NCBI GenBank assembly: GCA_947626545.1
Contig: CANQSS010000008.1
Location: forward strand, 1 to 59,289
DNA length: 59,289 nt
DNA from: an uncultured Akkermansia sp.
GTDB taxonomy: Bacteria > Verrucomicrobiota > Verrucomicrobiia > Verrucomicrobiales > Akkermansiaceae
Reading direction: 5' to 3'
The first letter of the stretch is position 1; the number at the start of each line of letters is the position of its first letter. Below, piece by piece: positions 33,740 to 43,328 of this stretch. Made by a program: the position numbers and the translations under genes. Below the pieces are notes generated by a model. That model made no database searches. It worked only from the letters and a program-made list of their open reading frames with translations, and was not told the DNA's origin.

Positions 33740-35155
33740 TCACAGGTCAATGTTGTGGAATTTTTTGAAGCGGGCGGCGTATTCTGATTTTGTGTGGATG
33801 GAGTGGGGATAACTCGTCTCTTCTCGATTGTAGCACAGTCGGAAACGTTTGGCCAAGGGATGGTCTTCCCAACCTATTGTAAAGACTGGGAAGATGCTTT
33901 GCAATTGCCGCCACAACGCTCTGCCGCCCCCCAACATGAAAAGGACGTCGAAAGGACCGTCCTTGTAGATTTCGTCCGCTTCCAACTGCTCGCGCACGCT
34001 CGTTTTTACACCCCGGAGGATGATGTGGTGCACTCCCTCGATGCTGCGCCAGAGAGATTCCTGTTCGGCGGGACAAATGACAGTGACCTGGGCATCCGGG
34101 CGGCAGATGCTGAGTGCATGCACAACGGGGTCGAGAAGTTTCGCTTCGCTGAAATCATCCGGACAGACCACAATAATGCGGAAAGGAAGTCGCATGTACC
34201 GGTGCACAAGCGCCCGGGTGTCTTCGTCCATCTCCGGCACGAATTGTTCAGTGGTCTTCCAGCGATGGTGCATCCAGAATCCGTCCAGAATATGCTCATT
34301 TTGGCATTTTTCCAAAGCAAGATTTACTTGCATTGTAATATCCGACAGGCTCTCACAGCCCTCAGGTAAGTGAATCTCGCGTCCCAACACGGTGTCCCAG
34401 TGCCCTAGCGCGGTGTTGCGAGTGAACACAGAAAACAGGTGTCCTTTGCCCTTGCAACGCTTGTAGATAATGGCGGGCAGGGGGGTCACGCCGGTCACTT
34501 TCCCGAAGTAGGGCAGGTAGATGCCTTCTGCTGTGAACTGATCACTCAGCACACCCAGAAGTCCCCCGCCATGTGCTAGCTTGAGCACCTCTCGCAGTCC
34601 GTCCTCTTTGCTATACATTTCGCAGCCATAGCGTGTACGCGATTTGTAAATGAAGTCCTCGAGCAGAGGGTTGGAAAGTTTGCGGTACATGGAGGCATAG
34701 CGCGGCACGCGGTGAAAAATGGGGCGTATGCGCGCCAGAGCTTCCCAATTGCCCGCATGCGGGATGCAAGAAACGACGGTGTGACCGTTTGACCCGCAAC
34801 GTTCAAAAATATCGGCTCCCTCTACATGGATGAAGCGTTTAAGCTCTCGCTCTTTCATGAGACCGGTTTTCATGGAACATGCCAGGTTCATGACGGTGCG
34901 CACCATGTTACGGCGAATCATGGCGCTCAGTTTATTCGCATGCAGAGTTGGGTCGATGACGATTCGCAGGTTTCGGGCTACAATGCGGCGGCGGCGTGCC
35001 GCAACAGCCCACACCACATAACCCACCGCCCGTCCAACCAGTGCCACGGCTCTCACGTCCGTCATTTTGATGAGTATGCAGATGAACTTGTAGAGAAGAT
35101 AGGAAATATGATCCAGAACCCCGGCCCGCTTCTTATGGTCTGTGCTTGCCTCCAT
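33740..35155 (-). CDS. Lipid A acyltransferase-like protein fused to a partial GT9-like domain
   Basis: About 471 residues from MEASTDHKKR; LpxL/LpxM proteins are ~300. Residues 1-~300 are an LpxL-type acyltransferase: an N-terminal membrane segment, RRRRIVARNLRIV, catalytic CIPHAGNWEAL (HxxxxD/E motif as HAGNWE) and GLLGVLSDQF. The part after ~310 (FRIIVVCPDDFSEAKLLDPV, VHALSICRPDAQVTVICP, FDVLFMLGG) resembles the N-terminal Rossmann half of heptosyltransferases (GT9) but seems too short for a full GT-B enzyme. It probably acts at the inner-membrane face in lipid A synthesis. It starts 4 nt after its upstream neighbour. Confidence 0.82.
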   Translation of the reverse strand: MEASTDHKKRAGVLDHISYLLYKFICILIKMTDVRAVALVGRAVGYVVWAVAARRRRIVARNLRIVIDPTLHANKLSAMIRRNMVRTVMNLACSMKTGLMKERELKRFIHVEGADIFERCGSNGHTVVSCIPHAGNWEALARIRPIFHRVPRYASMYRKLSNPLLEDFIYKSRTRYGCEMYSKEDGLREVLKLAHGGGLLGVLSDQFTAEGIYLPYFGKVTGVTPLPAIIYKRCKGKGHLFSVFTRNTALGHWDTVLGREIHLPEGCESLSDITMQVNLALEKCQNEHILDGFWMHHRWKTTEQFVPEMDEDTRALVHRYMRLPFRIIVVCPDDFSEAKLLDPVVHALSICRPDAQVTVICPAEQESLWRSIEGVHHIILRGVKTSVREQLEADEIYKDGPFDVLFMLGGGRALWRQLQSIFPVFTIGWEDHPLAKRFRLCYNREETSYPHSIHTKSEYAARFKKFHNIDL

Positions 35156-35159
35156 TGTC

Positions 35160-35987
35160 TTATTTTGAAAGATCAGTGTTTTGGGTAGGGATGAGCCGCA
35201 TGTGCCCCTCCACGCCGTTGCGACTGCGCGTAAACTCCGGGTAATAGCCATGCTGCTGCACCAGGGATACAAACTCAGCGTAGCTCTCCATGAGCGTGCG
35301 TAGAGCCGGACGGAGCATTTCCATGTAGCGCTGGGGCAGGCCTACCTGACCAATTTTGCCACCTCGTGGCAGAGAGTTGAGCAGTGGCTCCCCACCCCGA
35401 AAGTCGACGCGCAAGCGCGGCGTCCCGTGTACTTGTTCCCGCGCGAAGCTCAAATTTACAGCCGTTGTTTGGTGCAAGTGGGTGCTGAGTACGCGGTCGA
35501 TAATAAGTTCCGCATAACCGTCGTGCAAGCGTACAGCCAAGCCATGTTCGTGCGCAACGAGCGAGAAAATACCACCTTGACGCATCCGGCAGGTATCTCG
35601 CAGGTAGCGGTTGATTTCCCCCTCGCTGAAGCTGATTTCTGCTCCGCCGGCGTTTTTGATTGCAAGTGTCAGATCCTTCGGGTTGCCGCGATCTTCATAG
35701 CCTGCAACATCGCTCAAATCTTGTGGCCTCCACATCTGCACCACTGCATACGCCATGCTGCCCGTGAATAGCAAAAACAGCAGCGTTGCCAAAATGGACC
35801 ATACATTGATGCGCACAAACGCAGCGCCAATGCCATTCTCTGGCACAGGGGCGGATTCAGAGGCTTCATCCTCTCCGCCAAAGTCGGTCATCACTTCCCC
35901 TTCATTCCCGGATTGTAGCAAGCTCCCCCACGGGGAATCCCGATCCTCTGACCGTCGATTTTTGGTGCGGCGTGTGTTCTCCAGCAT
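35160..35987 (-). CDS. Single-pass membrane protein of unknown function
   Basis: About 275 residues from MLENTRRTKNRRS. The ATG at 35987 is chosen because the next upstream ATG (35999) lies inside a TATAAT box. An acidic cytosolic N terminus (~60 residues) precedes one membrane segment (NVWSILATLLFLLFTGSMAY). A ~190-residue periplasmic part follows, with mixed alpha/beta character and no known motif. It is cotranscribed with the acyltransferase fusion (4 nt apart), suggesting an envelope role, possibly in lipid A or LPS assembly. Confidence 0.75.
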   Translation of the reverse strand: MLENTRRTKNRRSEDRDSPWGSLLQSGNEGEVMTDFGGEDEASESAPVPENGIGAAFVRINVWSILATLLFLLFTGSMAYAVVQMWRPQDLSDVAGYEDRGNPKDLTLAIKNAGGAEISFSEGEINRYLRDTCRMRQGGIFSLVAHEHGLAVRLHDGYAELIIDRVLSTHLHQTTAVNLSFAREQVHGTPRLRVDFRGGEPLLNSLPRGGKIGQVGLPQRYMEMLRPALRTLMESYAEFVSLVQQHGYYPEFTRSRNGVEGHMRLIPTQNTDLSK

Positions 35988-35997
35988 GACTGCGCAC

Positions 35998-36025
35998 ATT
36001 ATAACACGTGACTCTTGGATGGAAA
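35998..36025 (-). promoter_or_regulatory. Promoter of the membrane protein/acyltransferase operon
   Basis: On the minus strand: TTTCCA (36025-36020), 16 bp spacer, TATAAT (36003-35998), then 10 nt to the ATG at 35987. The -35 box is weak. Together with 36119-36147 and 36255-36282 this accounts for the recognisable signals in the 358 bp divergent gap. Confidence 0.5.
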
Positions 36026-36118
36026 GCGAAAAATCCTTCGACTCCACATCCGTCCCAAGAAAAAGCACCCCCAATGGTGGTTCATGGTACATCATGCAGC
36101 ATAAGCCGTTATTTATTT

Positions 36119-36147
36119 ATGATTTACGATGTACGATTTACGATTTG
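36119..36147 (+). repeat. TACGAT-type short repeat
   Basis: Four consecutive 7-8 base units, ATGATTTACGATGTACGATT followed by TACGATTTG, identical in type to the tract that follows the hairpin in the MITE-like repeats. No hairpin adjoins it here. It lies in the gap between the divergent membrane-protein gene and gdhA. Confidence 0.6.
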
Positions 36148-36254
36148 AATGCTAGCGCGCTCCACGTTTGCTCTTTTTTCGACTAAATCCGTCGTAACTC
36201 CAAAATAGTGTGATGTGGAAGAGAAATCGGCTCACAAAAAAACGAAAAAAAGAC

Positions 36255-36282
36255 TTTTCATGCATGCTGAGCAGAGTATAAT
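36255..36282 (+). promoter_or_regulatory. gdhA promoter with overlapping inverted repeat
   Basis: TTTTCA (36255-36260), 16 bp spacer, TATAAT (36277-36282). Directly downstream are an inverted repeat CTCCCCG (36283-36289) / CGGGGAG (36305-36311) around the expected start site, and an interleaved GCCAC (36297-36301) / GTGGC (36315-36319). These could be an operator or a leader fold. The leader to the ATG is about 57 nt. Confidence 0.55.
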
Positions 36283-36294
36283 CTCCCCGTCTGA

Positions 36295-37704
<1,410 letters not shown>

Positions 37705-37726
37705 GGCTTCCTCACACACTCTTACG

Positions 37727-37758
37727 CGCCCGGCTTGGTAAACAGGTCGGGCGTTTTT
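37727..37758 (+). terminator. Rho-independent terminator after gdhA
   Basis: Stem CGCCCG (37727-37732) pairs with CGGGCG (37748-37753) around a 15-base loop, followed by five T (37754-37758). It lies 23 nt after the gdhA stop codon. Confidence 0.75.
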
Positions 37759-37788
37759 ACTTTTACAGGTCGACGGTAGGACAAATAC

Positions 37789-37885
37789 GTTGGGATGAAG
37801 TGGAAAAGTAGAGAAAACTCCCCGGTCGGGTGATCGCGCGCTCACTCAGGAGTGCACAAAATCACGATAGCAGCACATATGGCCC
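37789..37885 (+). repeat. Diverged repeat related to the one at 43069
   Basis: About 97 bp that aligns loosely with 43069-43165: shared runs are GGATGAAGTGGAAAAG, AGAGAAA and, near the end, ATAGCAGCACA against ATGGCAGCACA. It lies between gdhA and the convergent M3 peptidase. Apart from this, the terminator and the hairpin repeat at 38021, the 387 bp gap shows nothing recognisable. Confidence 0.55.
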
Positions 37886-38020
37886 CAATAAAATTTCTCC
37901 ATGCCCATCCAACACGTCTCCCCTGTGTTTCATAGAAAATGGACGATGGAAGAGAAGTTTCCCTCTTCCCCCGCTACTGCTTCAGCTTTGCAATTCCGCG
38001 CAACACGCGCGAATTCCCCA

Positions 38021-38079
38021 AATCGTACATAGGCAGACTCAGTCTGCCTCGGGCGCGCTCACTTTGTAAATCGTAAATG
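38021..38079 (-). repeat. AGGCAGAC hairpin with TACGAT-type flanks
   Basis: AATCGTACAT followed by the hairpin AGGCAGAC-TCA-GTCTGCCT (38031-38049), then AATCGTAAAT. The same hairpin with a different loop (CCC) occurs at 42677-42695, also preceded by GTACAT. Confidence 0.6.
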
Positions 38080-38091
38080 AATTACTTTAAG

Positions 38092-40179
38092 TCATTTAAT
38101 GCCGCAGCGGCGCAGCAGAGCTGCCGGATCGGGAGCGCGGTGCATAAAGTCTTGGAAGAGCTCGGCAGCAGGGCGAGCGTTGCCTTGCGAGAGAATGCAG
38201 CGCCGGAAGTCGTGACCTGTTTCGGGGTTGAAAATTCCCTCTGCCGCAAAACGCGAGAAGGCATCCGCCTCCAGCATCTCAGCCCATTTGTAGGAGTAGT
38301 AGCCGGCTTCGTAACCCCCGTCAAAGATGTGGGTGAAGGCGCGGAGCATGGTTTTACCCTCGCATGAAAGTGGCACACGGTAGTCCGCCAAAATTTCTCG
38401 ATCCACTTCTTCGATCGATCTGTTCATATAACGGTCGGTGTGAGTATGCAGCTCTAGGTCAAGCTTGGCAAAGCTCAACTGGCGCATGAAGGCGGAAGCT
38501 GCACCGTAGTTGCGCGTCGCCAGCATTTTTTTGACAATGTCAGAAGGCAGGGGCGCGCCGGTCTTGGCGTGGGCAGAAATGCGCTTGAGCGCTTCAGGTT
38601 CCCATGTCCAATTTTCATTGATTTGGCTGGGTAATTCCACGAAATCCCACGCCACATTGCAGCCTGCCAACGCACGCACTGATACTTCGCTGAGCGCCTG
38701 GTGCAGCAGGTGTCCGAATTCGTGGAAAATAGTTTCTACCTCGTCGTGGTTGAGCAGCGCCGGCTTGTTGCCAATTGGGCGGCTCAGGTTGCCGCACATG
38801 AGTGCCACATGCGGCACGCGAGGTCTATTGTCCGTGGGCGGGCAACCGCAGCTCAGACATTCCATCCAGGCTCCGGCACGTTTGCTTTCCCGCGGGTGCC
38901 AATCGGCGTAGAAAACGCAGAGCAGTTCTTCGCTCTGCGCATCGCGTATCTCGAAGTAGAGCACCTCCGGATGCCATACTTCAATTTTCCCCGCCGGCAC
39001 GGTTTCTCCCGCTGTCGGGCAGTAGGTTGGGCGTTCGGAAATGCGAATGCCGTAAAGTCCCTCGTAGATCGAGAACATACCGCGCAGCACATGCTGCATG
39101 GGGAAGTAGGGACGCAGTTGCTCGGGGTCAAAATCGTAAAGTTCGTGGCGGCGTTTTTCTTTCCAGTAGCTCACATCCCACGGGTTGAGTGCAGATATGC
39201 TTTGCTCCGTCTTTTGCTCTGCATAGCGCCGCAGAGTCTCCATCTCTTCCTCGTAGGCCGACTTTACTTCATCATGCAAACGGTCAATAAAGTTCAGGGC
39301 GTTGCTTCCACTGCCGGCCATGCGGCGTGCGGTGGCGTAATCGGAGTAAGTGGCAAAGCCCAGTAGATTGGCCTTTTGCTCCCGCAAGCGCAGTATGCTG
39401 TGGATGAGATGCTCGGTATCGTACTGCCCGGCGCCTCGGGTTTGCAGCCCTTCCCAGATGCGGCGGCGCAGTCCCTCATTTTCTGCGTAGGCGAGCACCG
39501 GCTGCACAGAGGGGAATTGCAAAGTAAAGCGCCACGCCGGCGATTGCTCGCTGCCGTACCCTTTGGCGAGGGCATCCTGCTGCGCGGTTTGCAGGGCGGA
39601 CTCCGGCAGGCCGGCTACCTCCGCCGGATCGTTGGTCACATAATCCCAAGCGTTGGTGGAATCGAGCACACGCTCCCCGAATTCGCGGCAGAGGCGTGCC
39701 AGTTCCGTACTCAGTTCACTCACTTTTTTCTTATCCTCAGCATTCAGTTCGGCACCGTTTTCACGGAACAGGGTCAACGTCTCAGAAATATAGCGTTGCT
39801 GCACAGCTGGGAGTTGTTGTACCCATGGCTGTTCAGCAGCCTCTTTCAGTTTGGCATACAGTGGCTCGTTGAGCAGCACACTCATTCCGTACGCTACTAC
39901 CTCCGGAGTCAGCTCTGCTATCACTTCGCGCAGTTCCGGGCTATCCATCACACTCTGCAAGTGGGTGAGCCGTAGCCAGCCTCGGTTGAGTGCGGCGTCA
40001 CTTTGCTCCAGAGCCTCAAAGGTATTTTCGTAGGTGGGGCATTGCACGAGGCATATCTCTTCCACGCTCCTTTTTGCCCACTGTATGGCCTCGCGTATCT
40101 GCTCGCGTGCGCCCTCTGCCGTCAGCTTACTCCACGCTATTTCTTTCGTCTCTTCCAGGTATTCTTTTCTGCCTTGCAT
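38092..40179 (-). CDS. M3-family oligopeptidase (oligopeptidase A type)
   Basis: 695 residues, the length of PrlC/OpdA (~680). The zinc-binding site is IFHEFGHLLHQAL (HExxH), followed by the conserved downstream Glu region (PSQINENWTWEPE) and a C-terminal YSYKWAEMLEADAFSRF. No signal peptide, so it should be cytosolic, degrading short peptides; this would fit with peptide import by the Opp system, although the two are not linked. The start ATG is 10 nt after a TATAAT box. Confidence 0.94.
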   Translation of the reverse strand: MQGRKEYLEETKEIAWSKLTAEGAREQIREAIQWAKRSVEEICLVQCPTYENTFEALEQSDAALNRGWLRLTHLQSVMDSPELREVIAELTPEVVAYGMSVLLNEPLYAKLKEAAEQPWVQQLPAVQQRYISETLTLFRENGAELNAEDKKKVSELSTELARLCREFGERVLDSTNAWDYVTNDPAEVAGLPESALQTAQQDALAKGYGSEQSPAWRFTLQFPSVQPVLAYAENEGLRRRIWEGLQTRGAGQYDTEHLIHSILRLREQKANLLGFATYSDYATARRMAGSGSNALNFIDRLHDEVKSAYEEEMETLRRYAEQKTEQSISALNPWDVSYWKEKRRHELYDFDPEQLRPYFPMQHVLRGMFSIYEGLYGIRISERPTYCPTAGETVPAGKIEVWHPEVLYFEIRDAQSEELLCVFYADWHPRESKRAGAWMECLSCGCPPTDNRPRVPHVALMCGNLSRPIGNKPALLNHDEVETIFHEFGHLLHQALSEVSVRALAGCNVAWDFVELPSQINENWTWEPEALKRISAHAKTGAPLPSDIVKKMLATRNYGAASAFMRQLSFAKLDLELHTHTDRYMNRSIEEVDREILADYRVPLSCEGKTMLRAFTHIFDGGYEAGYYSYKWAEMLEADAFSRFAAEGIFNPETGHDFRRCILSQGNARPAAELFQDFMHRAPDPAALLRRCGIK

Positions 40180-40189
40180 TGCACTTCCT

Positions 40190-40195
40190 ATTATA
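40190..40195 (-). promoter_or_regulatory. -10 box of the M3 oligopeptidase promoter
   Basis: TATAAT on the minus strand, preceded by TGA and hence an extended -10 (TGATATAAT). There is no good -35 box at 16-18 bp. The ATG is 10 nt downstream. Confidence 0.5.
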
Positions 40196-40237
40196 TCACA
40201 TGCGTCAACCCTGCATCCACAAATCTTTTTCTATTCA

Positions 40238-40474
40238 GGGTAACGCATATGAGAGAAGTTAATCAACAGAGACAATAATCTTATTGACTGATATCCATGT
40301 TTATACGTATCAAAAATCATGACAACAAGCGGTCATCATAATGATGGCTCTAAAGGGATCTCAGCATACATTAATGATCCGAAAAAATCTGCGCAATGAT
40401 CACATTATTAATAAATAGAACATCATAAATCGCACATCGCAAATTAGCAACTGCATTTTCTAACGCGGTTGCCC
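40238..40474 (-). repeat. MITE-like repeat, copy 4
   Basis: A 237 bp copy in reverse orientation: the hairpin end (GGGCAACCGCGTTAG read on the minus strand) is at 40474 and the simple end (ATGCGTTACCC) at 40238. The inner palindrome and the TACGTATAAAC region match copies 1-3. The hairpin end lies 17 bp from the -35 box of the next gene. Confidence 0.88.
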
Positions 40475-40491
40475 TAGGGTATTTTTTCTGC

Positions 40492-40520
40492 TTGACGCTA
40501 TTTTTAAAACGCTATAGAAT
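40492..40520 (+). promoter_or_regulatory. Promoter of the DNA-binding protein/kinase operon
   Basis: TTGACG (40492-40497), 17 bp spacer, TAGAAT (40515-40520). A strong double Shine-Dalgarno (GGAGGTGAGGAGG) ends just before the ATG at 40541, the most obvious ribosome site in the window. Confidence 0.65.
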
Positions 40521-40540
40521 CAGGGAGGTGAGGAGGACAT

Positions 40541-40879
40541 ATGGAAGACTTAAAACTAAACATTAAACTTTGGCTCAAGGCGAACAGGCATGATTATGCA
40601 TGGTTGGCGGAGCGCTGCTATGTCACCGAAACCACGGTGCGTAATTGGATGGCTAAAAAGCCTATTCCCAAGGCGAAGGCGCACATCATTCGCGAGTTGA
40701 TCAACCAGAGCCCGGTGACAATGCCGTCTGCGACTCCGATAGATGTGACACTTCAGACTCAGGTGATGATACGCATCGACAAGAACGTGACCAAGCGGCT
40801 GGAGGACAAAGCATTTACTCAGGGTTTGACGCTTGAGGAGTTCCTTCAACGAACGCTGGCGAATCTGAGCGCAGAATAA
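40541..40879 (+). CDS. Small HTH plus ribbon-helix-helix-like DNA-binding protein
   Basis: 112 residues. The N-terminal half looks like a helix-turn-helix: NRHDYAWLAERCYVTETTVR then NWMAKKPIPKAKAHII. The C-terminal ~45 residues (VMIRIDKNVTKRLEDKAF then TQGLTLEEFLQRTLANL) resemble a ribbon-helix-helix or CopG-like segment. It is probably a transcriptional regulator. It precedes the Ser/Thr kinase by 28 nt on the same strand under one promoter, so the kinase may control it. No target site was identified. Confidence 0.75.
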   Translation: MEDLKLNIKLWLKANRHDYAWLAERCYVTETTVRNWMAKKPIPKAKAHIIRELINQSPVTMPSATPIDVTLQTQVMIRIDKNVTKRLEDKAFTQGLTLEEFLQRTLANLSAE

Positions 40880-40907
40880 GGCGGAGCAGCTCAACCGGTC
40901 GTGGGTG

Positions 40908-42503
40908 ATGCAGGCTGCTTCGGTGATGGATCTTCCCCCTGGCACTCTCATTGGAGAGCGCTACAAGTTGCTGAAGTCGATCGGTCAGGGGGGCTTTGGC
41001 ATTACTTACATTGCTTGGGATAAGAAGGAGCTTTGCCAAGTGGCAGTTAAGGAGTGTTTTCCTCAGGGTGTCTGCGTGCGTGACCCTCATTCCGGGTTCG
41101 TAGTACCGATACGTGACAGCTACGAGCAGCGCTACCTGAAGGCCATCGAGTCGATGAGGCGCGAGATACGTACGCTCTCCGGGTTGAATCATGAGGCGAT
41201 CGTGCCTATCCACGATGTCATCTGGGGAAACGGCGGCGTATATTGCGTGATGCCTTGGTTGCCCGGCGGTACGCTCAAGGAGATGATCGAGCAAAAGCGG
41301 GAGAGCATCACACCGGAGCAGGCAATGACCTGGCTGCGCACGCTGATGGATGCCCTGAGTTATATGCACGGGCGCAGCATCACGCATCGCGATATCAAGC
41401 CCGCCAACATCATGTTTGACGCACAGCAGCGCCCCGTGATTATTGACTTTGGTGCCGCCCTCAATCGTGCAGAACGCACGGTTACTACCACGACTTCCCA
41501 GGGTGCTTTCTCTCGCAATTACGCCGCACCTGAGCAGATTACCGGCAAGGGACGTATTGGTCCTTGGACTGATTTTTATTCTCTCTCGGCTACATGGTAT
41601 GAGCTGATCACCGGCATACCCCCGGAAGCTGCTGACGCGCGACTTGCGCAAGACGATATGAAGCCTCTTGCCAAGCAGGCTTCTAAGCTCGGGTATCAAG
41701 TAGAGATGTTGGCTTTGTTAGACTGCAACATGTCGCTGCCTGTCAACAGGCGTTGCCAAAGTGTGGAACAATGGATGCAGTGCTGGAAGGAAGGAACACT
41801 GCCGCAAATCGTTGACCCTGCGAAGCGTTTTCGCAGGTTTCTCGGTTTCTCGCTCGCCCTCGCACTGCTTGGAATGGGCAGTCTCTACGGCGTTTATTCC
41901 GCAATCCACGGGAAGGAGTCTGAGATCAGTGGGGGAAGCCACTATCAATCCGCCGGGCTGAGGGAGGAGCTCATCAGGTATGTGAAAGAGGAAATCCACA
42001 TGCAGGATTACACGGACCTCTGTGCGAAGCATCAAAAGATCATGGACCGGTCAAAGGAGGAACACTTTCGCCAGATCGACCGCTATGTTGAGGAGTTCTC
42101 TGCGGCTATTGAAAACGTGGAGCAGTACAGTGAAGCCGAAAAATTGTCGGGGAGGCTACTTGATGAGCAGGAGCGGCTCGATAGGCATTTCACTCGGGAT
42201 AACCAGGAGTTGTTGGGTAATTTCCAGAAAGAGGAAAAAGTGTTTCCTCACGATATCCTCAAGTCCGTCAAACCGAGAAACCTCGGAGAAGAACTCATGA
42301 TGCCGGCAGTCAGCGAGCAAATCTCCTATGAGATGGCGCAGTGTGCAAGTGCCGTTCACAGTCGCTATGCGGAGATGCCGGATAGAATGAAGCTGACCGA
42401 CGAGTATCAAAAACTCAATAGAAAGCTCGAAGCGAAAATCAATCTCCTCTATGCGAAGGAACAGGAATATGGGAATGTTAAGCAGGAGGAAGACGAGAAA
42501 TGA
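40908..42503 (+). CDS. Membrane-anchored Ser/Thr protein kinase (Hanks type)
   Basis: About 531 residues. The kinase domain (~15-290) is complete: Gly loop IGQGGFGITYIAWD, VAVKE with the catalytic Lys, HRDIKPANIMFD, IIDFGAALN (DFG) and NYAAPEQ. One membrane segment follows (~310-330, FLGFSLALALLGMGSLYGVY), then ~200 charged residues that look like long helices or coiled coil outside the membrane. No PASTA domain. It would phosphorylate cytosolic proteins in response to a signal sensed outside. The start is uncertain: GTG 40905, ATG 40908 or ATG 40926. Confidence 0.92.
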   Translation: MQAASVMDLPPGTLIGERYKLLKSIGQGGFGITYIAWDKKELCQVAVKECFPQGVCVRDPHSGFVVPIRDSYEQRYLKAIESMRREIRTLSGLNHEAIVPIHDVIWGNGGVYCVMPWLPGGTLKEMIEQKRESITPEQAMTWLRTLMDALSYMHGRSITHRDIKPANIMFDAQQRPVIIDFGAALNRAERTVTTTTSQGAFSRNYAAPEQITGKGRIGPWTDFYSLSATWYELITGIPPEAADARLAQDDMKPLAKQASKLGYQVEMLALLDCNMSLPVNRRCQSVEQWMQCWKEGTLPQIVDPAKRFRRFLGFSLALALLGMGSLYGVYSAIHGKESEISGGSHYQSAGLREELIRYVKEEIHMQDYTDLCAKHQKIMDRSKEEHFRQIDRYVEEFSAAIENVEQYSEAEKLSGRLLDEQERLDRHFTRDNQELLGNFQKEEKVFPHDILKSVKPRNLGEELMMPAVSEQISYEMAQCASAVHSRYAEMPDRMKLTDEYQKLNRKLEAKINLLYAKEQEYGNVKQEEDEK

Positions 42504-42525
42504 GCAAAACGCATGGGTAAGGCTG

Positions 42526-42605
42526 GGGCAAACGCATTAGAAAATGCGTTTGCCATTTACGGTGTGTGATGTACGATGTACGATTTGGAATAATGCGCAG
42601 CAGAG
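42526..42605 (+). repeat. Truncated MITE-like repeat (hairpin end)
   Basis: Begins GGGCAAACGCATTAG with its complement AATGCGTTTGCC, then GATGTACGATGTACGATTTG and AATAATGCGCAG, matching the first ~80 bp of copies 1-4. The rest of the element is missing. It begins 23 nt after the kinase stop codon. Confidence 0.7.
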
Positions 42606-42669
42606 CTGCGTGGAGTGTATGGGCAGCGCCTTCGCGCCGTCCATACGCCCTTACGGCCGTCGTGCGTGT

Positions 42670-42740
42670 TGTACATAGGCAGACCCCGTCTGCCTCCGTC
42701 GTACCTCGTACATAGGCAGCAGCCTACGGTTGCTGCATTA
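42670..42740. repeat. Tandem hairpins with GTACATAGGCAG modules
   Basis: Two GTACATAGGCAG modules about 37 bp apart. The first continues as the hairpin AGGCAGAC-CCC-GTCTGCCT (42677-42695), the second as GCAGCA-GCCTACGG-TTGCTGC. Two further GC-rich pairs (GCGCC and ACGGCCGT regions) lie just upstream. Together with 42526-42605 they fill the 306 bp gap after the kinase gene. Confidence 0.55.
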
Positions 42741-42809
42741 CCTATTGGAGGTGCTTTTTTTGGGGACGGATGTGTGCTCGTGCCGATCGTTCCGGAATTT
42801 GGTCGTTTT

Positions 42810-43001
42810 TCATAATGCTTGTTCGGGATCCGGGTTTTCCGGGAAAAAGCGCAGGGATGTCGGTGTGTCGGGCATCTCATAGTAGAGCGTATACATCATA
42901 TTGAGTGTATAGCCCAGCTCGCGCTCGTGCAGCCTATCCTCCTTGCGCAGGTTGTACGGCTCTCCTGAGCTGGTCGTCCATGTCTCTTCATTTTCCTCCA
43001 T
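42810..43001 (-). CDS. Small acidic protein of unknown function
   Basis: 63 residues, MEENEETWTTSSGEPYNLRK onward. Composition is plausible for a real soluble protein (acidic, several Tyr/Trp/Met residues, no repeats), and the frame is open with no competing gene. No motif or family is recognised, and neither a strong promoter nor a Shine-Dalgarno was found. It is isolated between repeat clusters. Confidence 0.4.
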   Translation of the reverse strand: MEENEETWTTSSGEPYNLRKEDRLHERELGYTLNMMYTLYYEMPDTPTSLRFFPENPDPEQAL

Positions 43002-43068
43002 ATGTCCATGGGATGCTAGCTTTTTCTCATGCGTTTCATATATTGTTGCATGCCTGTTCTATCCAAGG

Positions 43069-43165
43069 CAATCGCATTTGGATGAAGTGGAAAAGCAGAG
43101 AAACTCTCCAAGCGGTTGATCACACCTATTTCCGAACACGAAAACCACAATGGCAGCACACTCCG
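43069..43165 (+). repeat. Diverged repeat sharing the MITE-like end
   Basis: Starts GGCAATCGCATTTGGATGAAG, close to the inverted end of the main repeat (GGCAAACGCATTTGAGAGAAG) for ~20 bases, then GTGGAAAAGCAGAGAAAC. It aligns with 37789-37885. It may be a second subfamily. Confidence 0.55.
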
Positions 43166-43328
43166 CGATGAAAACTGAGGTTAAATTTGATATAATAAAC
43201 TGACGGCAAGTTACATACATTTGAAAAAATGCTTCTTTTATCTCAGCCTTTTCGAAAGGTATATTTATGTAACAATTTCTTCTCTAACTATGATATATTA
43301 ACCCTATAACCTATTTTTGAAGAGGGTT

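Noticed and set aside
37830..38069. 79-codon plus-strand frame after gdhA
   Set aside because: It overlaps two repeat elements, has no ribosome site and low-complexity composition.
38021..42740. CRISPR array suggested by repeated TACGAT and hairpin units
   Set aside because: Units are 6-8 bases, directly adjacent and without regular unique spacers; no cas genes are present.
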